A DNA stretch of 64,000 nt from Candidatus Bathyarchaeota archaeon (GCA_026014735.1 JAOZHT010000004.1:281321-345320); one strand, 5' to 3'; positions 41,352 through 51,001 are shown, counted from the first letter of the stretch. Numbers and translations: made by a program. The notes: generated from the sequence alone by a model not told the origin.

Positions 41352-41437
41352 AGAAGGTTACTCTCCAACTTAACATGGGGTGGGTTTCCTTAAAATCTTT
41401 AACTATTTCAAGCCCTAAGTAGTAATCGGGGTTATAG

Positions 41438-42982
41438 ATGCAGCTTATCGTTGAACTCTTAAACATCACCACAGGCGGCAACCGTATAGCCGTTCTTAGT
41501 CAGCAAACAGCCAGCCAGCTGGGCGTGCATAGCTCGGACAGAATAAAAATCAGCGTCGAGGGCAGAGAAATGATTGCCCTATCCAACATCGCCGAGCATT
41601 TCCCCAACGACCGCATAGGCTTCTTTGAGGAAGCCGAGGGCGCGCTAGGCGTCAAAGACGATGATGTAGTGGATGTGCAGCTTGCCTCGTTGCCGGAATC
41701 GCTCTTTAACATCCGCGCTAAGCTCCATGGCGAGCGTCTCCGAGAAAAAGACATAGTCGCCATCGTCAAAGACGTTGTGGAGCGGCATCTAAGCCAAGTG
41801 GAAATCGCCGCTTTCCTCACAGCACTCAGCATTCATGGCTTAAGCACCGCCGAAACTGAGGCGCTGTCCAGGGCGATGATTATGACGGGAAGAACGCTGG
41901 ATTTTGGACGTGGACCCATCCTTGATAAGCATAGCGTAGGCGGCATCCCAGGCGACAAAACCAGTATGCTCGTGGTGCCCATCGTGGCGGCGGCAGGCTT
42001 CACCATCCCCAAAACCAGTAGCCGCGCTATCACCTCGCCCGCGGGAACCGCAGACCGCGTGGAAACCCTCTGCCCGGTTACATTGGCAACCGAGGAAATC
42101 AAAGCAGTCGTCAAGAAAACCGGGGGCTGCCTTGTCTGGGGCGGCTCGTTGGAGCTGGCGCCGGCAGATGACCTCTTCATCCAAGTTGAATATCCCCTGG
42201 GCATAGACCCGATGCTTCTGCCATCGATTCTAAGTAAAAAGAAAGCCATAGGCGCCACCCACGTCGCCGTCGACATCCCCACGGGTATGGGCGCCAAAAT
42301 CAAGACGCGACAGGAAGCCTACAGCTTAGCCGCGGACTTCGTGGATCTGGGCAAACGGCTGGGCTTAAACATCCAATGTGCCCTCACGTTTGGTGATCAG
42401 CCGCTGGGCTGCGGAATCGGACCCGCCTTGGAGGCGCGAGAGGCGCTTTGGACACTTATGGGGCAGGGCCCACCGGACCTGCGTGAGAAAGCTGTGAGCC
42501 TTGCCAGTATGCTCTTTGACATGGTGGGCGTTGAGAATCCGCGGGTGATGGCCGAGGACATGGTGGATTCAGGTAAAGCCCTCTGTAAGCTACGTGAAAT
42601 CATCGGGGCGCAGGGCGGCAACTCAGCGGTGAAACCTGAGGATTTGCCGGTTGGACCCTACAAGGCCGCTGTGCATTCGCAGCAAGCAGGCAAAGTGCTG
42701 TGGCTAAGCACCGACGACATCGTGCGCATCGCCCGCATGGCAGGTGCCCCCAAAGAGAAGGGCGCCGGTGTTATGCTGCATGCTAAACTCGGCGAGACAG
42801 TGCGGAAAGAGGGCGTGTTGCTTGAGGTTTATGCTGAACGTGAAAGCAAGCTGTCGGCTGCGCTGGAACTCGCCAACAATCTCAGTCCAATTGTGCTCTC
42901 TAAGAAACCTGAAGAAAAGATGGTTTTAGACACCGTTCCAGAGAAAACCACGCATGAGAAAGCCTTCATGCTTGACAGATAA
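41438..42982 (+). CDS. deoA: AMP phosphorylase (archaeal DeoA type)
   Basis: A 514-residue enzyme. An N-terminal extension of about 85 residues precedes the thymidine-phosphorylase-like core. The phosphate-binding motif KHSVGGIPGDKTSM is at about 164-177, and SRAITSPAGTADRVET follows. It splits AMP, CMP and UMP with phosphate, giving ribose-1,5-bisphosphate. Ribose-1,5-bisphosphate isomerase then makes ribulose-1,5-bisphosphate for RuBisCO. The isomerase is not in this window. It is divergent from RuBisCO across an 86-base spacer. Confidence 0.92.
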   Translation: MQLIVELLNITTGGNRIAVLSQQTASQLGVHSSDRIKISVEGREMIALSNIAEHFPNDRIGFFEEAEGALGVKDDDVVDVQLASLPESLFNIRAKLHGERLREKDIVAIVKDVVERHLSQVEIAAFLTALSIHGLSTAETEALSRAMIMTGRTLDFGRGPILDKHSVGGIPGDKTSMLVVPIVAAAGFTIPKTSSRAITSPAGTADRVETLCPVTLATEEIKAVVKKTGGCLVWGGSLELAPADDLFIQVEYPLGIDPMLLPSILSKKKAIGATHVAVDIPTGMGAKIKTRQEAYSLAADFVDLGKRLGLNIQCALTFGDQPLGCGIGPALEAREALWTLMGQGPPDLREKAVSLASMLFDMVGVENPRVMAEDMVDSGKALCKLREIIGAQGGNSAVKPEDLPVGPYKAAVHSQQAGKVLWLSTDDIVRIARMAGAPKEKGAGVMLHAKLGETVRKEGVLLEVYAERESKLSAALELANNLSPIVLSKKPEEKMVLDTVPEKTTHEKAFMLDR

Positions 42983-43034
42983 AACCAGTTAGCAGCGGCA
43001 ATATGAGTCTGCGTCGGCTACAGCGATGAAAAAA

Positions 43035-43442
43035 CTAGACGACATTTCGCCTGTAATTGGGAGTAGGCTGCCATGTTTGCTGATTCACTAAGCCGCCTAT
43101 GAAGCCTCCGATGACCGCGAGGACTATGGCAACGATTCCGGCTAAGACACTTAATGCCAAGCCCGCGATGCCGCCCAGTATGGCGCCGAGGATTCCGTAT
43201 TGGGCACCGCCCTCTAAGACAAAGCCGAAGAAAGTAAGAATTGTCATGACAATAGCGCTAAAGACCCCGGAGATAAACCCCGAGATGGACCCACCCATGG
43301 CTCCCCGGGCTATGAGTCCGGCAACTAGGCCGCCGAGAAGAGCGCCGAAGAGATAACCCAGCCCCGGGTAGATGATGCCCAGAACCACGGTTAACAGAAA
43401 ACCAACCAATGCGCCAAGCCCAATACCAGCCATAAGGTTCAC
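43035..43442 (-). CDS. Glycine-rich membrane protein (DUF5518-like)
   Basis: A 135-residue protein with four hydrophobic, Gly/Ala-rich membrane segments (about 2-22, 28-46, 52-77 and 85-120). It resembles the small DUF5518-type archaeal and bacterial membrane proteins. A role is not known. It lies 42 bases behind the TIGR00266 gene, with a T-rich tract in between. Confidence 0.65.
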   Translation of the reverse strand: MNLMAGIGLGALVGFLLTVVLGIIYPGLGYLFGALLGGLVAGLIARGAMGGSISGFISGVFSAIVMTILTFFGFVLEGGAQYGILGAILGGIAGLALSVLAGIVAIVLAVIGGFIGGLVNQQTWQPTPNYRRNVV

Positions 43443-43453
43443 TTATGTTGGCT

Positions 43454-43480
43454 TAAGAAAAAAAGAAGATAAAAAGCTTG
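43454..43480 (-). terminator. T-rich terminator
   Basis: A T-dominated minus-strand tract between the TIGR00266 gene and the membrane-protein gene; it may end the first transcript. Confidence 0.4.
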
Positions 43481-43484
43481 TTAC

Positions 43485-44192
43485 TCAACGCGCCCTCTCG
43501 CTTCGAACTTTGGGGGCTAAAAGCGTCCAGAGCCACTCCGTGAATTCCTGCAGGTTCTTGGTTTGGATATGCACTTCACCGGGCCCCGTTATTTGGGTAA
43601 CTAGGCCTTCGCCGCTTAGCAGGGTTTCTTTGAGGCCGCCTAGCCGCGTGACCTTGTAGCTGCAGGTTTCGCTAAAACCGACGAGGTGAAAGTTATCTAC
43701 GATGAGGGTTTGCCCGGCTGATAGCATGTGAGTGTCGATGGCGCCAAAAGTGTTGATGAACATTTGTCCGCTGCCTGTGGCTTTAATCATGAATAAGCCT
43801 TGACCGAAAAGCCCCTTAGTGAAGCCTTCCCATTTCACGTCAAGATCGATGCCTGAGGTGGAGGCGATGTAGGCGGATTTCTGGATGACGTAGCCGCTGC
43901 CGGGGGCAACGTCGAGTTGCTTGATGTCGCCGACTGGCGCCGCCACGAAGGCAGCTTCGCCGGAACCGTTCTGTGCGGTGAAGTCGTTAACCCAGAAGGA
44001 TTGGCCTCCGATGAGGCTGAGTCCTAGGCTGCCCCAGATGCTTTTTTCGCGTTTGCGGGTATGTACTTCTATGTTGGGGGTCATGTAGGTTAATGCGCCG
44101 GATTCGGCGGTGATGGCTTCGCCCTGCTCTAAGCTTGCCACGAGCATAGCGTAAGAGGGCTTGTATTTGATTTCGAACCTCAATTCTATCAA
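43485..44192 (-). CDS. TIGR00266/AIM24 family protein
   Basis: A 235-residue protein with three repeated beta-rich segments and the family motifs PSYAMLVASLEQGEAITAES, GALTYMT, GQSFWVNDF and GSGYVIQKSAYIASTSGIDL. TIGR00266/AIM24 proteins form a TRAP-like beta fold; in mitochondria AIM24 affects cristae, in prokaryotes the role is unknown. Length is normal. Confidence 0.85.
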   Translation of the reverse strand: MIELRFEIKYKPSYAMLVASLEQGEAITAESGALTYMTPNIEVHTRKREKSIWGSLGLSLIGGQSFWVNDFTAQNGSGEAAFVAAPVGDIKQLDVAPGSGYVIQKSAYIASTSGIDLDVKWEGFTKGLFGQGLFMIKATGSGQMFINTFGAIDTHMLSAGQTLIVDNFHLVGFSETCSYKVTRLGGLKETLLSGEGLVTQITGPGEVHIQTKNLQEFTEWLWTLLAPKVRSERAR

Positions 44193-44380
44193 CCTCTAAG
44201 ACGGTAATGGGAATTGACGATTTATGGTTAACGCGGCAGGATCATCTTTCATGAGGGTACTAGCACTTTTCTGGTTTCAGGCGGCGTCGATTTTCCCGGA
44301 TATTGGTTGCGGCGCAGGATTTGGTTAGGCGGGTCTTTTGGGAAAACAACTAAATAGTTGAAGACTTCCATCATTAAGCT

Positions 44381-45070
44381 ATGACCTACAACAAGAAGCC
44401 CAGCCACAAAAAACTCTACCTGGCAATTGCACTCATAGTTATCCTCGTTGCAGCTTCCGCCGCAGCAGTTTACTTCGCAACCCTTCCAAAGCCCATAAAA
44501 GTCGGCGTCAAAGCCGGAGACACCTTCACCTATCACATCCAAGGCATCTCCGTTTTAGGCGTCAACGTAACAAACCCCGATACAGACTTTGCACGCTACA
44601 ATAACACAGAGTACTTCAGAGTCACCGTGACATCCGTCAAAAACAACACCGTCGGGCTAGCGACAGAGTGGAAGTTCAAGAACGGAACCGTAGTCAACGA
44701 TAACCAAGAGATAAACGTGGCAAGTGGAGAGAAATCCAACGAGTATGGTTACTGGGCAGTCTACCCCTCGAATTTAGCCGTAGGCGATTTGCTAAGACCA
44801 CAAGGTTTTGATGGCAAAACAGTGAACGCAACTGACACATCAACTTATTCAAGCGGCACAAGGCAAAAGAACTATTTCTATGTCGAAGGCGAATTCAGCG
44901 ATATGACTGACGAAACACAGAGCACCTACCGATATGATTATGTGGGCGTGAACTTTGACCAGGAAACTGGCATGATGGTTACCATGCAGAACTGGCAGGA
45001 ATACAACAATCCCCAGTACCGCTTAGTCATACTCTACACGTTGACCAACACAACCGCCTGGGCGTTTTAA
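44381..45070 (+). CDS. Membrane-anchored extracellular hypothetical protein
   Basis: A 229-residue protein with a Lys-rich N-terminus, one membrane helix (about 11-32), and an ectodomain of about 190 residues. It starts with VGVKAGDTFTYHIQGIS and has several Asn-X-Ser/Thr sites. The KAGDTFTY phrase is common in archaeal surface proteins of unknown function. It stands alone. Confidence 0.65.
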   Translation: MTYNKKPSHKKLYLAIALIVILVAASAAAVYFATLPKPIKVGVKAGDTFTYHIQGISVLGVNVTNPDTDFARYNNTEYFRVTVTSVKNNTVGLATEWKFKNGTVVNDNQEINVASGEKSNEYGYWAVYPSNLAVGDLLRPQGFDGKTVNATDTSTYSSGTRQKNYFYVEGEFSDMTDETQSTYRYDYVGVNFDQETGMMVTMQNWQEYNNPQYRLVILYTLTNTTAWAF

Positions 45071-45215
45071 AAGCCCGCTACCCCCCGGTAGCAAAATAAA
45101 CACTGATTTTTCTTAACTATAATGAATATTTTTGGCTCATCAGAATTCATTTTTGCTTTTTTGGGTCAGACAAGGTATTTATAGCGTCTAATCCTTGAGT
45201 ACTAGTGGTGTTTTT

Positions 45216-45440
45216 ATGGTAAATAAAGATGAAACCATCAGCAAAGCCTCTGACTCTATGCAGAAAACCGCCCAAACCATGGGCGACACAATCATCGCGG
45301 TCCTTGACAAGCTCGCAGGCAAACAATCCGACCTTAAACTCAGTTTCGAGCAGCTGACACTTGACACAGGAGTCATGAAAGCAACCATCAACGGCGCAAT
45401 CGTTTTAGATGTTGTCATGGCAAAAGAAGCCGTCACCTAA
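45216..45440 (+). CDS. Small conserved hypothetical protein
   Basis: A 74-residue protein beginning MVNKDETISKASDSMQKTAQ, with a helical first half and a beta-rich second half (LKLSFEQLTLDTGVMKATIN). I prefer ATG 45216 because a TATA-like TATTTATAG (45176-45184) places the transcript start near 45207; the upstream TTG frame has no SD. Family is not recognised. Confidence 0.55.
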   Translation: MVNKDETISKASDSMQKTAQTMGDTIIAVLDKLAGKQSDLKLSFEQLTLDTGVMKATINGAIVLDVVMAKEAVT

Positions 45441-45531
45441 AACCCTGCGTAGGCTAAGCAGTGCGCAATTAACCACTTGCTAGTTGAAACTTTAAGCCTG
45501 GAAAAATCGGAACCAAGGCGCCCCTTTTTCC

Positions 45532-47448
45532 TCATTTTTTGTTTTTAGCTTTAATCGCCGCTAATTTGCCGCCTGCCAAAACCATCTCGCGTTCCAAACC
45601 GCTAAGGCTCAGAGTCACCGCTATCTTGGTGCCCTTGGTCCTGTTCAACACCGTTAAATGCTCTTTTAAGCCGTCAACCTCCAGCTCCAACACATCACCT
45701 AAATCCAGTGTATCGTAGTCTTTTTTATCCGCGAAGGTCAAGGGCAAGATGCCGAAGTTCACCAGATTAGCCATGTGAATACGCGCAAAGGACTTGGCAA
45801 GGATAGCTTTTATCCCCAGGTACTTAGGCGCCAACGCTGCATGTTCGCGGCTGCTGCCCTGCCCATAGTTTTCGCCGCCCACAATGAATCCTCCATCCTT
45901 CTCCTTGGCGCGGCCCGCAAAGGTCTTGTCGACATAGCAGAAGGTGTAGGTGCTGATTTGGGGTATGTTGCTGCGTAGCGACATGATCTCGGAGCCCCCT
46001 GGCAGGATGTCGTCGGTTGAGATGTTATCGCCGGTTTTCAGGAGCACTTCGCCGCTGAGCTTTGCAGGCAAGGGCGGAAAAGACGGCAGAGGCCGAATGT
46101 TGGGGCCCATAATCACCGCGGAGCCCACGCATTGGCTAGGCTGAATAAACATGGAGTCGCTGATCAAGAAACGGCTGGGCATCTGGATTTCTGGGAAGCC
46201 GCCGAGTTTGCGGGGATCAGTGATTTTGCCCGTTAACGCTGCTGCAACGGCGGTTTCGGGGCTGACAAGGTAAACCTTTGCATCCTGGGTTCCGCTGCGT
46301 CCCTTAAAGTTGCGGTTAAAGGTGCGAAGCGACACGCCGCCGGAGGTGGGAGCCTGCCCGATGCCGATGCAGGGGCCGCAGCCGTTTTCCAGAATCCGCG
46401 CGCCGGACTGGATGATGGATTCAAGCTCGCCTGAAGAGGCCAGATTCACCATGACCTGACGGGACCCTGCCGAAACGGTGAGGCTGGTGTTCTCGGAGAC
46501 GGTTTTGCCCTTGAGCAGTGCAGAAACGATTTTGAGGTCACGTAGCGAGCTGTTGGTGCAGCTGCCGATGCAGACCTGATCGACGGGGGTGCCTTCGAGT
46601 TCCGAGACGGTTTTGACGTTGTCGGGGCTGTGGGGCAACGCTATAAGCGGCTCCACCTTTGAGAGGTCGATTTCAAATGTTTCATCGTACACGGCGTCCT
46701 CGTCTGTTGCCAGTTCAACCCACTGTACCAAGCGTCCCTGCGCCTCCAGAAACGCGCGTGTAGTCTGGTCGGAGGGGAAAATAGAGGTGGTGGCGCCTGT
46801 TTCGGTGCCCATGTTGGTTATGGTTCCCCGTTCAGGCACACTCAGCGTTTCGACGCCTGGCCCGTAGTATTCGAGGATTTTGTTGACGCCGCCCTTGACG
46901 GTTAAACGTTTTATCACTTCGAGGACAACGTCTTTGGCGGAGACAAACGGCGCCAGTTTACCCGTGAGTTTGATGCCGACAATTCGGGGCATTTCAAGGT
47001 AGAAGGGTTCACCTGCCATAGCTGCCGCGACATCTAAGCCGCCTGCGCCGATGGCTATCATGCCCATGCCTCCAGCCGTTGGGGTGTGGCTGTCGCTTCC
47101 AAGCAGGGTTCTGCCGGGGCGTGCGAAGCGTTCAAGGTAGAGTTGGTGGCAGATGCCGTTGCCGGGGCGACTAAAGAGGATGCCGTATTTGGCGGCGACG
47201 CCTTGGAGGTAGCGGTGGTCGTCGGCGTTGCGGAAGTCGTTTTGAAGCATGTTGTGGTCGACGAAGCTGACGCTAAGCTCGGTTTTAACTTTAGCCACAC
47301 CCATGGATTCGAATTCAAGGTACGCCATGGTGCCTGTGCTGTCCTGGGTTAAGGTGTGATCGATTTTAAGCGCGATTTCTTCGCCGGCAACCATTTCACC
47401 CTCAACTAGGTGTTCTGCTATGATTTTTTGAGCTAACGTTTTCAGCAT
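45532..47448 (-). CDS. acnA: Aconitate hydratase
   Basis: A 638-residue aconitase with catalytic [4Fe-4S] Cys ligands in IGSCTNSSLRD and NGCGPCIGIG. Other motifs are GSDSHTPTAGGMGMIAIGAG and the swivel domain SSREHAALAPKYLG with its arginine. It interconverts citrate and isocitrate. The short length is like mitochondrial-type and archaeal enzymes rather than the ~900-residue AcnA/IRP1. No TCA neighbours are in the window. Confidence 0.92.
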   Translation of the reverse strand: MLKTLAQKIIAEHLVEGEMVAGEEIALKIDHTLTQDSTGTMAYLEFESMGVAKVKTELSVSFVDHNMLQNDFRNADDHRYLQGVAAKYGILFSRPGNGICHQLYLERFARPGRTLLGSDSHTPTAGGMGMIAIGAGGLDVAAAMAGEPFYLEMPRIVGIKLTGKLAPFVSAKDVVLEVIKRLTVKGGVNKILEYYGPGVETLSVPERGTITNMGTETGATTSIFPSDQTTRAFLEAQGRLVQWVELATDEDAVYDETFEIDLSKVEPLIALPHSPDNVKTVSELEGTPVDQVCIGSCTNSSLRDLKIVSALLKGKTVSENTSLTVSAGSRQVMVNLASSGELESIIQSGARILENGCGPCIGIGQAPTSGGVSLRTFNRNFKGRSGTQDAKVYLVSPETAVAAALTGKITDPRKLGGFPEIQMPSRFLISDSMFIQPSQCVGSAVIMGPNIRPLPSFPPLPAKLSGEVLLKTGDNISTDDILPGGSEIMSLRSNIPQISTYTFCYVDKTFAGRAKEKDGGFIVGGENYGQGSSREHAALAPKYLGIKAILAKSFARIHMANLVNFGILPLTFADKKDYDTLDLGDVLELEVDGLKEHLTVLNRTKGTKIAVTLSLSGLEREMVLAGGKLAAIKAKNKK

Positions 47449-47533
47449 CGTTTATCCCTACAGCTGTTCAGTTTAATGAAGCGTATACTTAGTGTTATTA
47501 TGCATTTTGCGAGAGAAATTAAGGTTATCTTAG

Positions 47534-47558
47534 GAAATTCAAGGTTTTACTGAATTTC
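47534..47558. other. Perfect 8-bp inverted repeat in an intergenic region
   Basis: GAAATTCA, 9 bases, then TGAATTTC. It lies between aconitase and the accessory segment. It could be an operator or a weak hairpin. Confidence 0.3.
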
Positions 47559-47686
47559 TCGTTATGAGCAAGAATTCAAAGGTGACTCCAACGTTAGCGT
47601 TAACTGTTGAACCGACACAGCGCACTGGCAGCTTGGGCAGCAATTAGACTACTACAAACCCTATTGCAGTAAACCCCATTTCCTAT

Positions 47687-47971
47687 TCATGTTTCTGTAT
47701 TTTGTGGTTTAATGTTAGCCATAAAACCGTTAGCAAAGCCGTCAAACCGCAAAGTCTCCATCATCAACAGCCCTACGGCACTGCATGCACTGCCCCAGTC
47801 CCCTCTAATTGTGTGGTCTATTTCGTTTAAAGTTGTGATTTTCTTTTCATCCAACGCCTGACAAAGATAAGTTATGTAGCCTATGGCACCTTCCAACCGT
47901 GCCTTCTGCAACAGCATATCGAGTTCACAACGGTTTAGGAGCACTTCGGAGTCAGCTATACTTTCACCCAT
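47687..47971 (-). CDS. Small hypothetical protein
   Basis: A 94-residue, mainly helical protein (MGESIADSEVLLNRCELDML, YITYLCQALDEKK, LLMMETLRFDGFANGFM). I start at ATG 47971, with GGTG 6 bases ahead. It is divergent from an AbrB-like gene across AGTACT repeats. I do not recognise it; a toxin, antitoxin or regulatory partner are possibilities by position only. Confidence 0.5.
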   Translation of the reverse strand: MGESIADSEVLLNRCELDMLLQKARLEGAIGYITYLCQALDEKKITTLNEIDHTIRGDWGSACSAVGLLMMETLRFDGFANGFMANIKPQNTET

Positions 47972-47988
47972 TTTTTTCACCTAATTTA

Positions 47989-48046
47989 AGTACTCTCACA
48001 GTACTCAATAAGGACGCGATTCTTATAAAAGTATCTTTAAAGTACT
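47989..48046. promoter_or_regulatory. Three AGTACT sites in a divergent promoter
   Basis: The palindrome AGTACT occurs at 47989-47994, 48000-48005 and 48041-48046; the last two are in the phrase AGTACTCAATAA. They lie between divergent small genes where an AbrB-type protein could bind and autoregulate. TCTTATAAAA (about 48021-48030) is a possible TATA box for the plus-strand gene. Confidence 0.45.
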
Positions 48047-48060
48047 CAATAAAATAGGTT

Positions 48061-48228
48061 ATGGAAATGCCAATCAAGCTAGAAGTAAGCGTAATGCAAG
48101 TGGGAAATTCCCTCAGAATAACAATCCCAAAAGAAGTAGCCGCACATTTAGAGCTAAAAAAAGGCGATATAGTGCAGATATGGGCAGACGATAACCACGT
48201 ATTTTTAGAGAAAAAAAATGCACCTTAG
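48061..48228 (+). CDS. AbrB/SpoVT-like DNA-binding protein
   Basis: A 55-residue protein, too short for ordinary gene calling: KLEVSVMQVGNSLRITIPKE, then LELKKGDIVQIWADDNHVFL. This is the swapped-hairpin AbrB fold, found in archaeal regulators and in type II antitoxins. AAAATAGG lies ahead of the ATG. The gene is beside AGTACT repeats. Confidence 0.8.
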   Translation: MEMPIKLEVSVMQVGNSLRITIPKEVAAHLELKKGDIVQIWADDNHVFLEKKNAP

Positions 48229-48456
48229 ACAAATATTACGTATCAGGCATAAGAGTTGACTTTTAGGGGGGTTGGCGTATTGGACGTAACCCGCCTACTG
48301 GGCTTAGTGATCTAATAGACTTCTCTGTTTCCATCATAATTAACCCTAAAATCAGTAATTGCTGGGTCTATATGTGAGCTTTTTATCTGGCTCGATTCAC
48401 CGAGCAGGTAAGCGGGATCGTAGCATCAAACTGTAAAAAACAATAAGGGGATTAAG

Positions 48457-49679
48457 TCAAAAATCATATTTTTTAATCCATTCTTCTTTTAATTTACCGC
48501 CATCGATAAAGTGAATATATCGCCTATTTGCGTATGTTCCAGTGATGATTGTTGTTTTTGCTTGAGGGCTTATGCCTTTTGACGTCACGACATACAGTAC
48601 ATGCACACACTTGGATTCGTTTGTCAGTGGGTCATTAAATGGTGTAGTAAAGGCTTCTTGTATTTGGTTTAATATGGGCGTTATACGAGTTCCTTCTGAA
48701 CGAGTTGCATTGCCGTGAATTTCTCTAGCCTTTATTTGAAATGCAAAATTAATTCCAACGCCAAATCGATCATTCAAAAAGCACACAACATCTCTGCCAT
48801 GTTCATCCGAACCATGGATATCAGAAACATTCTTGAACCCCTTCAACCGAAGTAAGGGGATGATTACATTTTTTCTCAGAAGATTCTCATCATTTTTTGA
48901 ACCTTCAAATATTTCCTCAGCACTAACTGCGCTCTCTATCACGCCGATTGTTAATATTATAGAAAGTGAAGTTACAAATTCGTCAGTAGTGTGAGATATC
49001 TCAGTAGTCTGTGGAGTAACGTATATAGGAAGAACCGCATTGTGGACAAGGTAACCTTTACCAATAACCAGAGAAGATACGCCTGAAAATTCCCCTCTTC
49101 TGTATAGCGACTTATTGATTAACGATAAATTTGTAAAATATAGTATGCGCGTACAAAAGATGAGGTCGGTTAACGGCGCGCCATACTTTCGAGATAGCTT
49201 AGTACCAAAAGGGGTTAAGTTGCACCAACTGATTCCCATAGTTTCGTTTGCTTTTATTCCTGTGCTCTCTAAAAGCAAATTTAATCCAGTCCATCCAATG
49301 TCTGTTTCATTCTCCCCTGAGGAGTAGCACCAAAACGGCATCCCACATATTGAAACTACAATCCAGCCATAGACAGAAATATTACGTGCAATTTGACCCA
49401 AATAATCATGATAGTTTCCCATGACTCTGGCATAGGAATAGTTTCTCCATGTCCGTTTACCAATACTACCTTTTCTGGATGTGTTCGTACAAGCTGATCA
49501 AGTTCGTCCATTGATTGGATATGGACTACTTCATAACCTTCTTTGTTTCTACAAAACTCGATAATTCGATTAAGCACATTTGTCGGGTTATGTATGAAAC
49601 GATGGCGTACTCCATCAATGGCTAACACGTAAATTTGGGTAACCATAGCATGACAATAGCTTTTTTTGAAATTTAACAT
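48457..49679 (-). pseudogene. Frameshifted His-Gly/Cys domain plus PD-(D/E)XK nuclease protein
   Basis: Two frames on the minus strand, 49356-49679 and 48457-49422, encode one protein of about 400 residues if one base is added at the GGG at 49418-49420. The joined text reads VVLVNGHGETIPMPESW then GNYHDYLGQIARNI and IVVSICGMPFW. The C-terminal domain (about residues 185-320 of the second frame) has GSDEHGRDVV and FAFQIKAR, an Mrr-type D...QxK nuclease motif. The N-terminal His-Gly and Cys pair recalls caspase-like or ThuA-like folds. It may be broken, misassembled, or use a shifted frame. Confidence 0.6.
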
Positions 49680-50229
49680 TTGCTTAATTAAAAGTGGTTA
49701 GATAACTACAGGGCGGCGTTATCTTTTTACGGAACAGTTTAAAGTCTCCAAAATCGCCTCATACTCATAGCGATTGGCTATAAGGGTTTTTAGCTCCGAA
49801 CTACCATAAGTCTAATGGGAATTGGGTGAGGCGTGATTTTTCTCTTGTGTTTTTTGAAGCGCAAAATCGCTTATAGGGCGGCTTGACTTGGGGCCGTTGG
49901 GCGGTTGCCTGATTGTATGGGCTATGATAGTGCCCGACTTGTATGCGCTGTTCACTGCTAAGGTGCCGTTCTTGTGAATTCATAAGAAGACTGCGCATTG
50001 CTTCCACATCCACACCACAGCGGTTTCAACATGGAGCCATGCAGGATGTGTGGAGAAAAACCAATATCCCACACCCAAATAGACAAAGAAAACAAAACGC
50101 CAAAAGCAATCTGGTCCTCAAGCAGACTTGTGGCACCCCATAAACCGCCACACCCACACAAAGAACAAAAAGCACTAAAAACAAAAAAATGAAATAGGTA
50201 AGCCGCCATATCAATGACAGAGGAACACC
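49680..50229. other. Intergenic region, no convincing gene
   Basis: About 550 bases. Short frames occur on both strands (for example 49801-50013, minus) but have no ribosome site and no recognisable family. The sequence between 50090 and 50180 is unusually rich in A and C. I see no promoter or repeat I can defend. Confidence 0.5.
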
Positions 50230-50997
50230 ATGTCGTTTAAGGGTAAAATGCAGGAAGCCGCCAAAAGCAAAAACAGCCCCCTAATCTTAGCATTGGATTT
50301 CCCCTTCCAAGCCACCGAGAACCGAAACAACATCCTCATCAAAGCCCAAAAAATCCTCCAAGCCGTCCATCCCTACATCGCCGCCGTCAAAATCAATCAT
50401 CACCTCACCTTGCCGCTGGGCACCTTTGATGGCGTGCAATTTTTGGTGGAGCAGATTCGGGGCGCGGGGATGCTGGCGATTATGGATGCTAAGGTAAACG
50501 ACATAGGCGCCACTAACCAAACCATTGCGGAATACTATTTTGCCGCGGGGTTTGATGCCATCATCGCGAATCCGTTTGTAGGCTGGGAGGAGGGGTTAAA
50601 GCCGCTTTTTGATGTCTCCAAGCGGCTGAACCGCGGCGTGATATTGCTGACTTACATGAGCCATAAGGGCGCGGTGGAGGGTTACGGTCAAACCATAGTG
50701 GATCCCTACACTGGCTTGCAGACGCCGCAGTACATCTCGTTTGCTAAGAAGGCGCTTCAGTGGGGTGCAGACGGCGTGGTTGTGGGTGCAACGGTTCCGG
50801 AAAAAATCGCTGAGGTTAAGGCTATTTTGGGCGATAAAGTGGCGGTTTACTCCCCGGGCGTAGGGGCACAGGGAGGAGCAGCGGCTTCGGCGATGAGGGC
50901 AGGCGCCAGCTACCTTATAGTCGGCAGAGAAATCATGATGGCTTCTGACCCAGCGGAGGCTGCTCAGCGGATTCTATGCGCTATTAAGGGTTTGTAA
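50230..50997 (+). CDS. pyrF: Orotidine 5'-phosphate decarboxylase
   Basis: A 255-residue TIM barrel, last step of UMP synthesis. The active-site lysine and aspartates are in AIMDAKVNDIGATN, with LILALDFPF and AAVKINHHL at the substrate end, and SPGVGAQGGAA and LIVGREIM at the phosphate end. Length and motifs are normal for the archaeal enzyme. It stands alone, separated from the accessory segment by 230 bases. Confidence 0.95.
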   Translation: MSFKGKMQEAAKSKNSPLILALDFPFQATENRNNILIKAQKILQAVHPYIAAVKINHHLTLPLGTFDGVQFLVEQIRGAGMLAIMDAKVNDIGATNQTIAEYYFAAGFDAIIANPFVGWEEGLKPLFDVSKRLNRGVILLTYMSHKGAVEGYGQTIVDPYTGLQTPQYISFAKKALQWGADGVVVGATVPEKIAEVKAILGDKVAVYSPGVGAQGGAAASAMRAGASYLIVGREIMMASDPAEAAQRILCAIKGL

Positions 50998-51001
50998 GCG
51001 G

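Noticed and set aside
48262-48290. GGGGGG near 48270 as another TATA-plus-G-run element
   Set aside because: It is not preceded by a TATA-like box and does not align to the other copies.
49801-50013. 70-residue minus-strand frame
   Set aside because: No ribosome site, basic and low-complexity text, and no neighbour in an operon. Treated as noise.
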